Positions 43,770-55,600 of a DNA stretch of 64,000 nt are shown piece after piece. Position numbers and translations under genes: made by a program. Source of the stretch: Puccinia triticina. Taxonomy: Eukaryota; Basidiomycota; Pucciniomycetes; Pucciniales; Pucciniaceae. The notes below the pieces were generated by a model. It had not been told where the DNA came from, made no database searches, and saw only the letters and a program-made list of their open reading frames with translations. The stretch is taken from contig NC_070568.1 in assembly GCF_026914185.1 (NCBI RefSeq), forward strand, positions 6,593,501 through 6,657,500, in the 5' to 3' direction. Positions within the stretch are counted from its first letter, which is position 1. The number at the start of each line of letters is the position of its first letter.

Positions 43770-43900
43770 TGATGTGACAAAAGCAAGTAGATTCCATGAA
43801 TTGTGAGGAATAAGCTCTTCAGCTTATTCCCCGAAGACATAGTATGGTCTTTGGATAGGCGAGTATCACTAATTGTAACCTAACTACTTAGGTTACAACA
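43770..43900 (-). repeat. 5' LTR of the copia element, 131 bp
   Basis: Upstream LTR in element orientation. Differences from the 3' LTR are TCG/TTG, CTCC/CTTC, CCCA/CCCG and TCG/TTG contexts on the plus strand; all are transitions and three involve a CpG. Confidence 0.95.
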
Positions 43901-43916
43901 ATCTTACTATCTTGTA

Positions 43917-46900
43917 CAGACCATAGCACGGTGGTATTTGACGCGTTTTTTGGGCCCGTCAAATACGGATTTGTCAAATATTTGAGTATTTGCAGATATT
44001 CAACCTCAAAACTCCCAAAAATTGCCAAAAACACAAAAAGGACACTTGTAGCTTTTTTATGAGTTTCTGAGAATCCAGAATTCAATTCAGACAGTCATGC
44101 ATTTCATTTAAGACCTATATTTATTCAACTTGGAGTGTATTTACTATTATATGTAGATTTTGGAGAGGAAAAGTTCAAAGACAATTGAGAAGAAAAAAAT
44201 GATAACTATTTGTCACATTGAATGGACTTATATGCCTTATCAACTAAATCGCCTTGTAGTCAAGATCGCATACACATGTTAGATTCAAGCGAGTCGCCAG
44301 AGAGAGAAAGCCTTTTTACAGCAACTAGATTACCTGACTGAGAGAAAACCCGCTCACTCGCTGCTGAACTGGCCAGAATTGCAAGGAAGTCCTTGGCTAT
44401 CATTGAGAGCGTTGGAGGCACAAACTGATTATCTTTCCACCACTTGATGATGTCATTCTCAAAAGGTGGTTCAGGCATCTACAGATAGATTGAAATTTCA
44501 TCGGTTGGAGCCTTCTTTGATATCTTCTTGTGTTTTTGTAACGGGTGGAACTGAAGCTTGTCGTTTTTCTTTGGGGAAACCAATTCAGAAAGCAATTGAT
44601 CATTTTTTGATTTCTTCTTGACGGAAAACTTTGCTGAGTAATCATTGAATGCCGCTTGGTCTTTGGACTCAATCTGAGTGTTGCCATTTGTATTCATATT
44701 GTTGCTGTCAGAATCAAGTGGTTATTTGAATAGAGTGAGCTTGAAACGTGGATCCAAAACAACGGCGAGTATTGAGTGTTGGGAGTGGACTGAATAGTAG
44801 CCTTGAAGCTTGACATTAGCGGTCTTAGCTGCTTCAATCATGACCAATCTTGATGTGCGGTGGGATTTTGTGAACTTCTTTATTGTTTTGTTGCAGTGGT
44901 CAATCAATGCCTTGTACCACGGGATCACAATTGTCAGAGTTGCATAGAATTTGCCCTGGATGTCAATCAATGCCTGTTGGAACTTCTCCAAGAATGAATG
45001 AATCCACTCAAAAAGGTTCCGATCGTCATCCTGGATGACTTCCTGTTACATAGAAGAAATATATTATATTAGAAAGCAAACAGAGACTGGGTGACACCAA
45101 ATAAATTGAAAATCTGAAGGAATTTCTCGAGTTTTCTTATCATGAACATCACGCACCACATTAATGATTTGAGATTTGCCAGAGCTAGTTTTACCCTTCT
45201 TCTTTGAATTAGATTTTGTTTTTTTCTTCTTTTGACTAGATCAGTTAGTTTTCTTGCAAGAGGCAAGAAAGTCGTCAATTGCCGGTCTTTGAATAAGAGC
45301 AAGATTGAGCATGTTAAATGTTGAATTCCAGCGTGTGGCGTTGTTGATGATTGGCCTTGATTCTTTTACATTGTTTTCCTTGCAGAGCACCTGAAACAAG
45401 CTATACACTTGATTGGACTGTCGGATATGTAAAACAACTGCTTGAAGTTTAGTTAATGAAGGCTCAACAACGCGGAGAACTTCATTTGCCGCAAGGTTGA
45501 GGATGTGGGCAAAGCATCTGATGTGAGCTTCAGGAGTGATCAGCAGTTTGGTGTCAAGGGCAGTCTGGATAAATTTATTGTTGTTTGAAGCATTGTCCAA
45601 AGTGATTGATATGATTTGCTTTCTGAGATAAGAGAGATCTACTTTGCCAGCGGATAGAGCTTCGTTCTCCTCAGGTTGGCTATTTTCATCTTCATCTGTA
45701 TTGGATTCAGAAGCACAAGAGTTTTTGTCTGAAGTATCATCAACTTCAATCAGTTTTCTTTTTTTTGAAGTCAAGTCATCCGCATCAAGTTTGTGCTGGC
45801 AAAAAAACTCCTCAAGGATCTGGAGGAGTTTGTTGTGGATGTTGGTGCCAGTGTGACTTTCTCGGAAGGGTTTGAAGCCAATCGTGGCTGAAATAGCCTT
45901 CCAATCTTTCGAGATAAAATGACAAGTAAGGGAGATGTAAGGGGTTCCGCCAGCTGAGGACCAGATATCAGTTGTGAAAGAGAAGCGCCCAGATTTGCTT
46001 TTCAAGAAGCTAAACACTACAGGCTTACTATCTGCGTACAGCGCCTTGATTCGCCGAGCAACTGTATGTTTGCTGAAGATGGTGATGCCTGGATCAATTC
46101 CTTGGATCATCTTGATGAATTTGGGGGTTTTGATTTTTGTGTAAGGTAGCTGGTCTTCAATGATCCAGTCAACGAGATTAGATTCAAAGTTGGACTGCCG
46201 AGTCTTGAGCATGATCTTTTTGAGGGGTCCTTTGGCTTTAGATGTTGGTGTTGGCTGAAAAGGGGCCGGGCTACCAGAACTGGGGGGAGGTTCAATGCCG
46301 TCTTTGGCAATTTCAGATGCCTCCAGTGCGAGTTTCCATTTGCCAGGGTGCTTACGAGCTATATGGTTCACAAAATTTGCCCTAGTTTTCTTGTTTGCCA
46401 CTAGCGCATCACCACAGTTCTCGATCAAGCAGGTAAGTTTTCCTTTTGAATTGGGTGGACTGAAAAAAGAACTGGCTGTCTCTGATTGGCTAACTCCGAT
46501 GGATTTACGTCTTGATTGCGGATTTTTTGGGGCAGGATTGTTTTCATTCGCCATGATTCTGCAGCTGCTAGTGTAATTTGTCAAATAATTATCAGTCATT
46601 GATCAGGATCTGCAGGGATCAGAAAAAATTCTATTCTTACGCTTCAGAAGCACCTGGTGGGCAGGAACCAATGTTGGCCAAGGTCCAACATTTGATGGTC
46701 TTATGTAGTTGGTGGCAACTGGCAGATGTGGTGGCAGCGGTCTGATTCCCAGGATATGTGATATCAGCAGCCCCAGCTCTGGGTTATGTATGTATATAGT
46801 ATATACTATATATTCCGTTGCTGTATTGGGGCCCCCGGACCCATAGCGGGCCTATCCAAGCTCCTCCGGGGCCCAAATAGCCCTGTATGGAAATCTGAGA

Positions 46901-47014
46901 GACTATTTGATTTCATGCAAATATTCAACATAAAATCTACCCCACCATTATTCGAATCGAATTGAATACAAATACAAATACTCGAATCAATTTAATTCAA
47001 AGTGCTATGGTCTG
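43917..47014 (-). mobile_element. hAT DNA transposon, 3.1 kb, with 8-bp duplication
   Basis: Terminal inverted repeats CAGACCATAGCAC (43917-43929) and its exact inverse (47002-47014), flanked by ATCTTGTA on both sides (43909-43916 and 47015-47022). Contains one transposase gene on the minus strand, now broken. The copia element inserted only 16 bp outside its left end. Confidence 0.96.
44260..46599 (-). pseudogene. hAT transposase, broken by stops
   Basis: The main frame is 46599-45241 (452 codons; MANENNPAP at about 46554 is an alternative start). An N-terminal BED-type zinc finger (CLIENC...HIARKH) comes first. The RNase H-like catalytic region follows: FTTDIWSS with the first aspartate, SITLDNASNN with the second, RCFAHILNLA (CxxH) and NNATRWNST. 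The same frame continues after TGA at 45241, an intron-like gap at about 45046-45100, TAA at 44722 and TAG at 44479. It ends in the hAT C-terminal dimerisation region (FLAILASSAASERVFSQSG, 44478-44260). The three stops are each one C-to-T step from Arg or Gln codons. An acidic insert (DEDENSQPEENE) lies mid-protein. hAT transposases cut and paste DNA; this one cannot be made whole. Confidence 0.92.
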
Positions 47015-48333
47015 ATCTTGTAGACCTTGATAACTGATCAGAATTTTCCACCACTGGTCACCATGCACCCTGCATAGTGACTGTACCAACAAATACACTT
47101 GTGCATTCAGGTGTCACTGGAGTTACAATGGCAGCTTGGCTTGAGTATCCTGCATGTCAACTGCAAGCAGTTAACCAAGTTTTTTTTGCAGTGATTACTT
47201 ATAGTTGGCCCAGTGCAAGAAATCAATATCCATTGGTTCTCCTCCATCTTTTCCCGCAATTGAGTTGATCCATTCTTAAAATCTGATTGCACTGTCATTC
47301 ATCTTTTTCTCAATTCTCCATCCCCCTTTTGGGCTTTCTAGTTGAAATCTCAACAGTTAGCAAAGCAGTTAAAAAATTGGTTAGCAAAGCAGTTGTTGGG
47401 AATGCTGCACTGAGCTGAAAATAAGCTGTTGTTGTACTGTGCTGACGCTGGTTGATCTCACTGAAAGTAACTGTTGAAATTTACCACACCAAATCAGTGG
47501 ATAATCATCAGTAAGCTGCTGTAATTTGAAACAGTAGCAGCCCGGCAGTCAAAAACTGCTGATCTGAGTCCAGAAAATTGGACAACTGACCATATTAGCA
47601 GCTATAAACCACTGATAACAGTCATTGTGAACCACTGATCTAAGGACAACAAGAGGGATAAACCAATGAGAAAGGGTGGAGGGGAAAAGAAGGGAAAACA
47701 AGCAATAAAAAAGAGACAGGTTAGGTGAGAGGAGGTTCTGTGCACAAAATGATGCTGCTTTTTTTGCAGATTTTTGGGTGGTGAATTTTTGGCATTTTTT
47801 GAACTTGTGATTTTTCAGAGGCATATTGATAAAATTAACTCCTCCAATATGTTTATTGCTCAAGTTTGGTCCATTGGTGGTATCTTTGACCAACTCTGAA
47901 CACAGTTTTTGCTTGGTTTTGGTGCTGATGCCTCAGAGTTTGAAACATCAGCTCAACAAGATTTGGCTTGAGTTGGTATGAAGCTAGTTCAAGTGCTAGG
48001 AGTAAGAATGTGGCTGGATTCCCCGCCCAGCATTGGATAGAGCTTAGAGGAAAAAACATTGGTTGTGTTGGGATGGGTATATACAGGGGTATCTGCTATT
48101 CAAATTTCTTCACTGTAATTTTCAGGCGTGGTGATGAGGTGAGGCAGAGGGAAGGTCTATGAAGTCAAGCTGAGGACATTTATGAAAGGCTGATTGGAAA
48201 ACAAGTCAATGGTAGTGGATGCGCTGCACCCCCACAGCCGTGTCGCTCCCACTGCGGCAGCAGTAAGCACTGCCAGATGCGCAGCAGAATAGGCGGGCTG
48301 ACCGCTATTTCCAGCAGTCAGCAGCCATTTGAG
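47015..48333. other. Intergenic; partial CACTG MITE at 47060-47193
   Basis: 47060-47193 matches the right half of the MITE at 5016-5261 (CTGCATGTCAACTGC, GCAGTTAACCAAG, ending CAGTG) and lacks a matching left end. The rest shows no gene. Confidence 0.5.
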
Positions 48334-48702
48334 AGCATCTCCACCGCGGGTGCTAAACTGTGTTGCCAAATCTTTGAGTTCGGCGACTGGGGCGCAGTTT
48401 TAGCAACCTGCAGCGAGGCAGCTCTGCACCGCGAGTTGCCATGATTGGCAGCTTGCGGTTGTGAAATGTGTGGTTTTGTGTTGCTGTCGGGGGAGAAGGT
48501 GAGAGTATCACATGAGAGATGCGTGATACTCGCAAGGGTGGCGCGAGGTTGGGGTGCTATCCTGTTTCCAAATTTGCGAACAGGATAGCTCCCGAGAGGC
48601 GAGTTGGCAGATTTGATGTGTGTTTGGCACCCGCGGTGGCGTTGCTCAAGCGGTGCTATATCTGGTTTAGCAACCCGGTTTAGCACCCGCGGTGGAGATG
48701 CT
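48334..48702. mobile_element. 369-bp MITE, AGCATCTCCACCGCGG ends
   Basis: Termini AGCATCTCCACCGCGGGTGC with their inverse at the right, then AAAC/GTTT, with a 5-bp flank TTGAG on both sides (48329-48333 and 48703-48707). Subterminal tandem pieces (GGTTTAGCAACCCGGTTTAGC) mark the right end. It is non-coding. Confidence 0.85.
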
Positions 48703-49822
48703 TTGAGCGGTCTTTCCGGGTGTAATTCGATTCTGAGAATCCACCTTCGCTGAATATTTACGTCGGCTATCGGACTTCCTAATTGGGTTCCTGGCCAACC
48801 AAGCGGGTACACGTCTACATATTGTGTTTCCGCTTAGTCTTGGACAACTCAAAAGTTTCATCGGGCTATAGTTATGGGTTTGAAGTGTACAGCAACAGTT
48901 AAATTTTTATCTTCTGCACAGCTTACAAGCCACCCTGCCCTAATTGGGAGAAAAAAGTGATAAAATCCTGAACTCAAATTTCAGGATCCCATGATTTCAA
49001 GTGCACAGCTTGAAAATCCGTCCAAGCATTCCTGGAATCACAATACATTAAATACACTTTTGTACCTACTCGGCGCCGGGAAGATTCCATGCCTGCTCGC
49101 CAAGGGCTTCGGCAAGCAATTTCGTGCCCATTAGGCGAGGATCGCTGCGATGCGCTAATCGTCAGTGTTAGCGCTCCATTCGGCGCTCCGCCAACACTGG
49201 TCATCAGCAAGAATCAGCGGTAGATCGTTGGATATAGCGTTGGCGCAGCGGCCAGAGCGCTGCGCTAACGGCAAGGCTGATTGTGCTCGAGTATCAGCGG
49301 TTTCACCGTTCGCCATAGCTGAGGAGGAAAAGCTCTACCATGGATTATCATTGGGGGGAGGGGGACTTGTGGCATTTTTGATGGGAGGTTTCAGCCAGCC
49401 ACTATGGGTGCACTCAAAATAGCCTGGAATGATTCTCTGTTGCGGGCACAAGCTTAGGACCGATGAATGACTAAAGTAACTCCGCTGGGACAGACCGTCC
49501 AATGAAAGGCCAGACCCGTCGGGTTCACGCACTCGCTTGTAAATTGCACGCTAAGCTCTAGCGATCCTGGTGCAGGGATTTGGCCAGCTGACAGTCTCCA
49601 CTCCTCCAGCGGAGGTGCCATCGGAACCTGGATGTATTAAAGTGACGAGTCTGGGGCATTCAGACCCATTCTTCATCCCACTATCCACCTTATCCACTTC
49701 AACCTTTCGAGAGTCGACAAATCCATTCCTTTGGGCATCGATATCAATCCATTCTTTTTAATCAATCAACCAGCGTTTACTTTCGAATTTCTTCACAGTC
49801 ACCAGCAGCTATCAACCCCAAG
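48703..49822. other. Intergenic, upstream of the secreted-protein gene
   Basis: 49060-49290 is GC-rich with repeated GCGCT/AGCGC phrases that may be an old MITE. The last 200 bp are likely promoter and leader of the gene at 49823. Confidence 0.4.
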
Positions 49823-51136
49823 ATGCGTGTCACCTGCTTTTTCGTGTCTGTTGCTATCATGCTTGGTGAGTCGATCTCATTCAAGTTTTCTGCTGCGAAG
49901 CGTATGACACTAACGAGTGAATTTTTTCTTACCGGTAAATAGTAGCTGAGCAAACCAGTGCCGTCCCGATCGGAGGTCTTCCTAAGCTTCCTGTCCTCGG
50001 CAACGAAGGCCGCCTTGTCAGCAGTGTCGCCAACACTTTGGAGCCTGTCCCCCTTATTGGAGATCTTACCCACAATGTTCTCCAAGACCAGAGCTCCGGC
50101 GACCTGCTTTCCAGCACCAAGTTGGCTGGTGAGAAGGGCTTAATTCACGACGACGGTGTCTTGGGTGACCTCACCCGCTCTCTTCAGCGCCGAGTCCTCT
50201 CGGACACTAAACTGATTGGCGAGGGTGGATTAATCGATCTTGAAGGTACCCTCCTTGAGATCAGCTATTTTCAGCGCCGACTTCTCCGAGACACCAAGCT
50301 GACTGGCGAGGATGTTTTGTTTAGGCACCTTAGACGAGGTCACTCGCTCCCTTGAGCGCCGGGTCCTCTCGGACACTAAATTGATTGGCGAGGGTGGACT
50401 AATTGACCTTGAGGGTACGCTGGCTGAGGCCTTCCGCTTCCTCTTACAACATACAAAGCTGACTGGTAGGGATGTTTTGTTGGATGACAAAGGCACCTTA
50501 GACGAGGTCACCCGCTCCCTTGAGCGCCGTGAATTAGGAGGCCTCGACCTCTTGGGTACCGTGGGCTCGCTCACCAACGGTGTCCAAACCCTCCCGGTGC
50601 TCGGCAGCGTCGGCTCCATTCTTCCTGTCACTCAAGGCCTTACCTCCAAGCTTGGCTCATTGAACGGCGCCCACCAAGCCTCACCCTTGTCCACCTCCGG
50701 CTTATTGATTCCCCACTTGCTCAAACGTGACGCCGGCCTCGGATCTCTTCCATTGATCGGCTCTCTTCCTGGAGCCAGCAGCCTTTCTGCCATCCCCGGT
50801 TTGAGCAGCCTGCCCTCGATGCCGTCGCTCCCCGGTATGGGAAGCTTGCCATCGATCCCCGGAATGTCAAGCTTGCCATCGATCCCCGGCATGAGCAGCC
50901 TGCCCTCAATCCCTGGCATGTCCAGCTTGCCCTCAATCCCCAGTATGAGCAGCTTGCCCTCGCTCCCTAGCATGGATAGCCTGCCCTCAATCCCCGGCAT
51001 CAGCAGCTTGACCTCCCTTCCCAAGATGGCGTCCTCGAGCATTCCCGGCATGTCTAGCTTGGCCTCCATCCCCGGTGTCGGCGGCCTTACCTCTGGCGGT
51101 CTCCCAGGCATGAGCAGCCTCACTAACCTTCTTTAA
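49823..51136 (+). CDS. Secreted repeat protein, candidate effector or wall protein
   Basis: Exons 49823-49865, 49943-50245 and 50325-51136 give 385 residues. The N-terminus MRVTCFFVSVAIMLVAEQTSA is a typical signal peptide, split by the first intron. The middle holds imperfect copies of TLDEVTRSLERR, DTKLIGEGGLIDLEG and TKLTG. The C-terminal third is a low-complexity array of SLPSIPGMS-type units, about 11 of them (PSIPGM, PSLPSM, TSLPKM variants). There is only one cysteine (inside the signal peptide) and no known enzyme motif. Secretion is a sound prediction; role in host interaction or cell wall is inference. The second intron (79 bp, GTACCC...TTTAG) is itself a degraded coding repeat; without it a frameshift ends the protein at 50355. 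Confidence 0.75.
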
Positions 51137-52632
51137 GCCCCCCTGGGTACGTACATTGACCCCTCCATTTCATCTCTTGCCCAGTTTGCTAATTACTTTC
51201 TGTCATCTCATCCCACAGAATTCGCACCCAGCTACCGGTAGCATTTTTTCCCTTTTAATTTGTCTGACACGTTCACAAACCCCTGTCACTATTCACGCGC
51301 TTGCTTGGCACCCATGAATAATTGTAGCCACTTTTCTGATCTTGTACTATCAGATCAATCAACTACGTTATTAATTGCCATCAAGTTTGTGCAACCTATA
51401 ATTATTTTTTTAATGTGTTGACATCCCGAGCATGCGTGACCCAATAGTGAGCCAGTACGCTCCACCTGAACCTGCCTAGCACATGCTGTGGTCCATTACT
51501 CCCCAACCTTGATGGCCAGAATGGCATGATGGGTTCGCCAGCTGGGTCCTGTCAGCCAGCAATGGTTTAGAACAAATTGCGTTTTAACGTTAATTTCTGA
51601 TTCGTTCCCCCGTCTAACCATGCCCTTGGTTTGTCTCGCATTCTGACTAAGCATTTGTCAATGCTGAAGGATGGTTTTTGGTCTTCAGTGGAAAAAACAG
51701 GTGTCAATCGAAGCATGCATAAAATCTGCCTCACAATGTCTTTCAATTGAGATGTTCTGACCCTGAGCTTATGTTGAGCTGTCTGTCTACTATTGTCCCT
51801 GCCAATCAAAGAGACAACCCAGCGTAGGACACATCGAACCAACTACTTCAATAACCCCAAGGTGAACAAAAGCAACAACAACGTCATGAACAACAAGCAA
51901 GACCATTGGCATAGCCCGTAACCCACAAAGTCGGCTTATCAAATGTTTCCCAGCAAAAAGGAGGATTTGAGGTATTTTGCATCATATTTTGCAATTCTTG
52001 TGGGTCCTGGGAGGTATTCTAGAAACCGCTCAAGCTCAAGTGGTTTCCGAGGTACTTTCAAAGTTAGATGTGCGCGGAAAGATCCCAGGAGAGCATTTCA
52101 TAGACTACTTGGAAATAAATCAGAAATCAGCACTTGACTTGCTTTCCGAGATATTTTCAAAATAATATCTGAAATCAGCATTGGTGACTCATTTGTCTTG
52201 ACGTCCGCACACACTGAACCAGAAAACATTTTGAAAGCAGATTCCAACTTGTTCCCAAATGTTTTCTTGCTCCCTTGATGTAGTTGCGGGCTATCCACCT
52301 ACAATCATCAACTCCGTGTTGGTGCTTGGCTTGAGGCCTATGTTTGTGTACGAACTGAGACGTCTTTCCAAGGTAAATATAAGAGTAATACACGACCATC
52401 ATCAATAGGAATAGAACACATAACAGCCATATAAACCAAATATCCCCCTGATTACATAACCAAAAACACATACACACACACAAGATACAATGATGTAGGA
52501 TGTTTAAGAGAGGAAGATTGGAGAGGAGGGCAACGAAGTCCGGGGAAAGATGGAGACAAGAAGACGAAGGTAGATGAAGAAGAGGGGGGCGCATGGTGGA
52601 GAGAGGGGTTTGGAAGATGAGAAAGAAGCAGG
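51137..52632. other. Convergent intergenic region
   Basis: 3' sides of the secreted-protein gene (+) and the large gene at 52633 (-). Two echoing pieces (GGTTTCCGAGGTACTTTCAA and GCTTTCCGAGATATTTTCAA, about 52040 and 52140) suggest a small local duplication. No gene recognised. Confidence 0.4.
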
Positions 52633-55600
52633 TTAAGCGATGCCGAGGAAAGATTTCAAGATCCGGAGTTTCGGAAAGCTCTCGAAATTAAAGAACCGGT
52701 TTAACTGGACGCCACTCTGATCCTGTGGCCGGTCCCGAAAGGGGGCATTGCTAGGATCAGGGTTATGGGTGAGGCCGAGGCCGTCGAGAAAGATGGCTTT
52801 GACGGCGGTCTTCCAGGACGAAAGCAGTTTTTCGAGGCGCGGTTTGAGGAGGGGATAGGCGGGGTCGTGCGGGGCACCGATGAGGACGACGAGGCGACGG
52901 TTGAGCGTAGAGACGGACTCGGCGACTCGGCCGAGGATCTCCTTGTACAGCCGCACATGTCTCTCCGGCCCCATCTTCCCTGGCGCTGCTGCTTCTGAGG
53001 ACCCTTCGATCGACTGACTCAGGTGTTTCTTCATCTCCCCGAAAATCACTGGCGGGTGTTTCATGTTTGGTTAGGTGACAAAGCAGGCGAATGATGTGGC
53101 AGGAGGAAAGAGGGGCGTACGTTCAAAAACCTCTACCCGCTTGGATTCGAACGCCGACGCGACTGCCGCCCGCTCACTCGCGCCCAAGCCGAGCAAGAAA
53201 TCGAGCTCTCCGTCCAGGGCGTGATCGGGGCCAATAGGGGCTCGGCCAGCCGGATCGAGGACGCGATTGAGCCCGAGCCAGCGATGCCACGCGTCGACGG
53301 GGGGTACGAATGTGCCATAGAGCTCATCTTGGTGGCCGGGATGCGGGGCAGGAAGGGCGGCGAGGTGGTGTTCGAGACGGACGATGAAGGCGCAGAACGG
53401 GAGCTGGAGGGAGTATTCGACAAAGGTCAGGCTGTCGATCCATACCTTCAACACTTCCAGCCGCACTTGCCCTCGATAGACTTGAGCTAGATCGGACATC
53501 GGATTAGAAGACGATGGAGAGGCTTGGCGAGGCTGGGAGAGATGCGCGGCCGGTTCGTAGTAGCCATTCAGGTTGCCGATCAGATAGCTCATCAGGCCAG
53601 TCATCGCCAGCGTCATCATCCGCAATCCGTCCCTGTTCTTGGGAACGCTATTCGAGACCGTCTTACTCTTGGTCTGGGGAGGGGAGCCGCCGGGCTCGGC
53701 CAGCCGGCGCTCGACCGCTCTGAAGTTCTCAAGCCAATTGAAGCCCGGCTCGAGGGCCGCTCGGAGTCTGTCGATCCTTCCCAACAGTCTCGTCGTCTGC
53801 AGCCCTACAGAAAAGAACCCGAGCTGGTGCTCGTCCGCTGCTTCATCGTGGTGGTCGATGATCAAGGACTGGAGAGATTTGGTGAGCGGGCCCGGGAGGA
53901 CGGAGACTGCCCGCTCGACGAACTCTCGGTCGAGGCCATAGACCGCCTCGATCTGCTCTTGCAGCTCGCTCTTTTGGAGCACTAGCTCGTCGTACGCAAG
54001 CTCCTCTCCATCCCCCGCTCCCACCCGACAAGCTTCCCTCAGCTGGGCCTCGATCGCCAGGACCCGTCTCTCGTCCTCCATCACTTCTGCCATCTTCACC
54101 TTCCGTCGATCTAGTAGCGCATATGCTAACTGGTTGAATGCCTTGATCACTTGCTTCTCCTTCATCAGACTTGACTCTTCTAGATCCACTGTCCATGCTT
54201 CGGAAGGAGAAAAAAAGGAAAGTTTAATCAGCTCTATGATGATCACGAGAGGAGTGCAGAGCCGAGAGAGAAAGATAGACAGACAAGAGCTCAGCCAAAA
54301 CAGCGCAGGATAGGTCCAGGGATGGTCGTGACGAGAAAGATCGTGCGAGTAGAAAGAGAAAAGATGGAGTAAGGAATCGAAGATTTGGGTGACGAGTTGG
54401 ATTCGCGAACTGATCAAGTCTGTGATTTCTCTCAATTCAAGGCGAAGGGCGACATGTTCAGCCGAATCTTTCTTGAAGATATCCCTCGAAGAAGACGCGG
54501 CAGAAGCACCGCCAGAGGTGGTCGTCAGACGTCCTTGAATCGCTGATTCTCTGTCTTTCAGTTTCGAGTATTCGAGCTTCAAGAGCGTCAAGTTCTCCGA
54601 AAACTTCTTGACAATGACCTTCAGGTACTCAAACCCCTGGACCATACTGGATGATGATGATGGCGAAGAAGAAGGTTTCAAGAACTTGGCATATTGGCAC
54701 AAGATTTTCAAGTGGGTCGATCGGGCGGGATGGTCGATTGAGGCGAAACTGTAAAGATTACAGAGGAACGACCATTGACGTTTGAGCGTATTAGGAAACA
54801 GGATCGAGTAGATCAGGAAGAGCGCGGAGTGGTTAACCAAGCTCGTCCGGTTCTGTTCGCTTATCGTCGGATCCGTCGGCCCCAGCTCTCGCGAGGGCTT
54901 GAAAGATAACTGGCGTAGTGGGTTGCAGCGGGAGATGATCTTCTCGATCTCCTTTTGTTTGGAAGCTTCGATCGGCCGGGGAAGGGCCCTGAATCCGAGG
55001 ACGAGGATCTTAAGAAAGATCCCAAAACAGCTGTCGTCTGCCCTCATCTTGGTATTCAATCTGAACGAGAGGTCTTCAGAGCTGAGGATCTGTTTCAGCT
55101 CGTCCGGATCGATGTCCTCTAAGAGATGTGGGAAACTGTCGACGGCACCGAACCGCTGGGTCATCTTAGGGAGCTCGATCGAAAGTCTCTCGAATCGACC
55201 AGCGTTCAGGATCTTGTACAGCCGCTCGACCATCCCGTCGTCGAAGCAGAGCTCCCAGTCCCAGCGTTCGTGGAAGACCAAGATGCGCGCGAAGAGGGTG
55301 CGTATGTATCGGTCGCGCCGTTCACCTGGCCGGACCTCGAGCCTCTCGGCCAAAATGCCCTCCGGTATCTTGCCCAGAGCGGCGACGAGTACCGGCCAAT
55401 GCGCTTCCATCCGGCCCGCCTCAATCGTCTGGCCACTCGGTAAGATCTGGGAGATCGCACAAAGCATCATCGACAGATAACTGACCGCCTCTCCACATGC
55501 CAGCTGGCTTATTTCGATCCTCTGGGCGTGAACCCGGGTCCCGTCGATGATCATGGTCCAGAAACTCTCGATCAGCAGGTATTCCGGTCTCAAGCCATCG

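Larger units (their letters stand above)
37570..43900 (-). mobile_element. Ty1/copia retrotransposon, decayed, full length
   Basis: 6331 bp bounded by 131-bp LTRs and an exact 5-bp duplication ATCTT (37565-37569 and 43901-43905). The element reads on the minus strand: leader and gag, protease, integrase, reverse transcriptase, RNase H, the copia order. The purine tract (GAGGGGGTGGC on the minus strand) abuts the 3' LTR at 37701. The primer site abuts the 5' LTR at 43769. Stops and frameshifts in gag and protease and a changed integrase residue show it cannot move by itself. The LTRs differ at 4 of 131 positions. Confidence 0.96.

Noticed and set aside
49060..49290. GCGCT/AGCGC-rich stretch as a MITE
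   Set aside because: No pair of matching termini or duplication could be set.
50038..50355. Reading the secreted-protein gene without the second intron as an intact shorter protein
   Set aside because: It would end in RHLRRGHSLP just after a repeat breaks, while the 79-bp intron restores the repeat and opens 812 further bases.
54899..55480. A 193-codon plus-strand frame inside the MMS22-like gene
   Set aside because: Shadow of the 1794-codon gene on the opposite strand.
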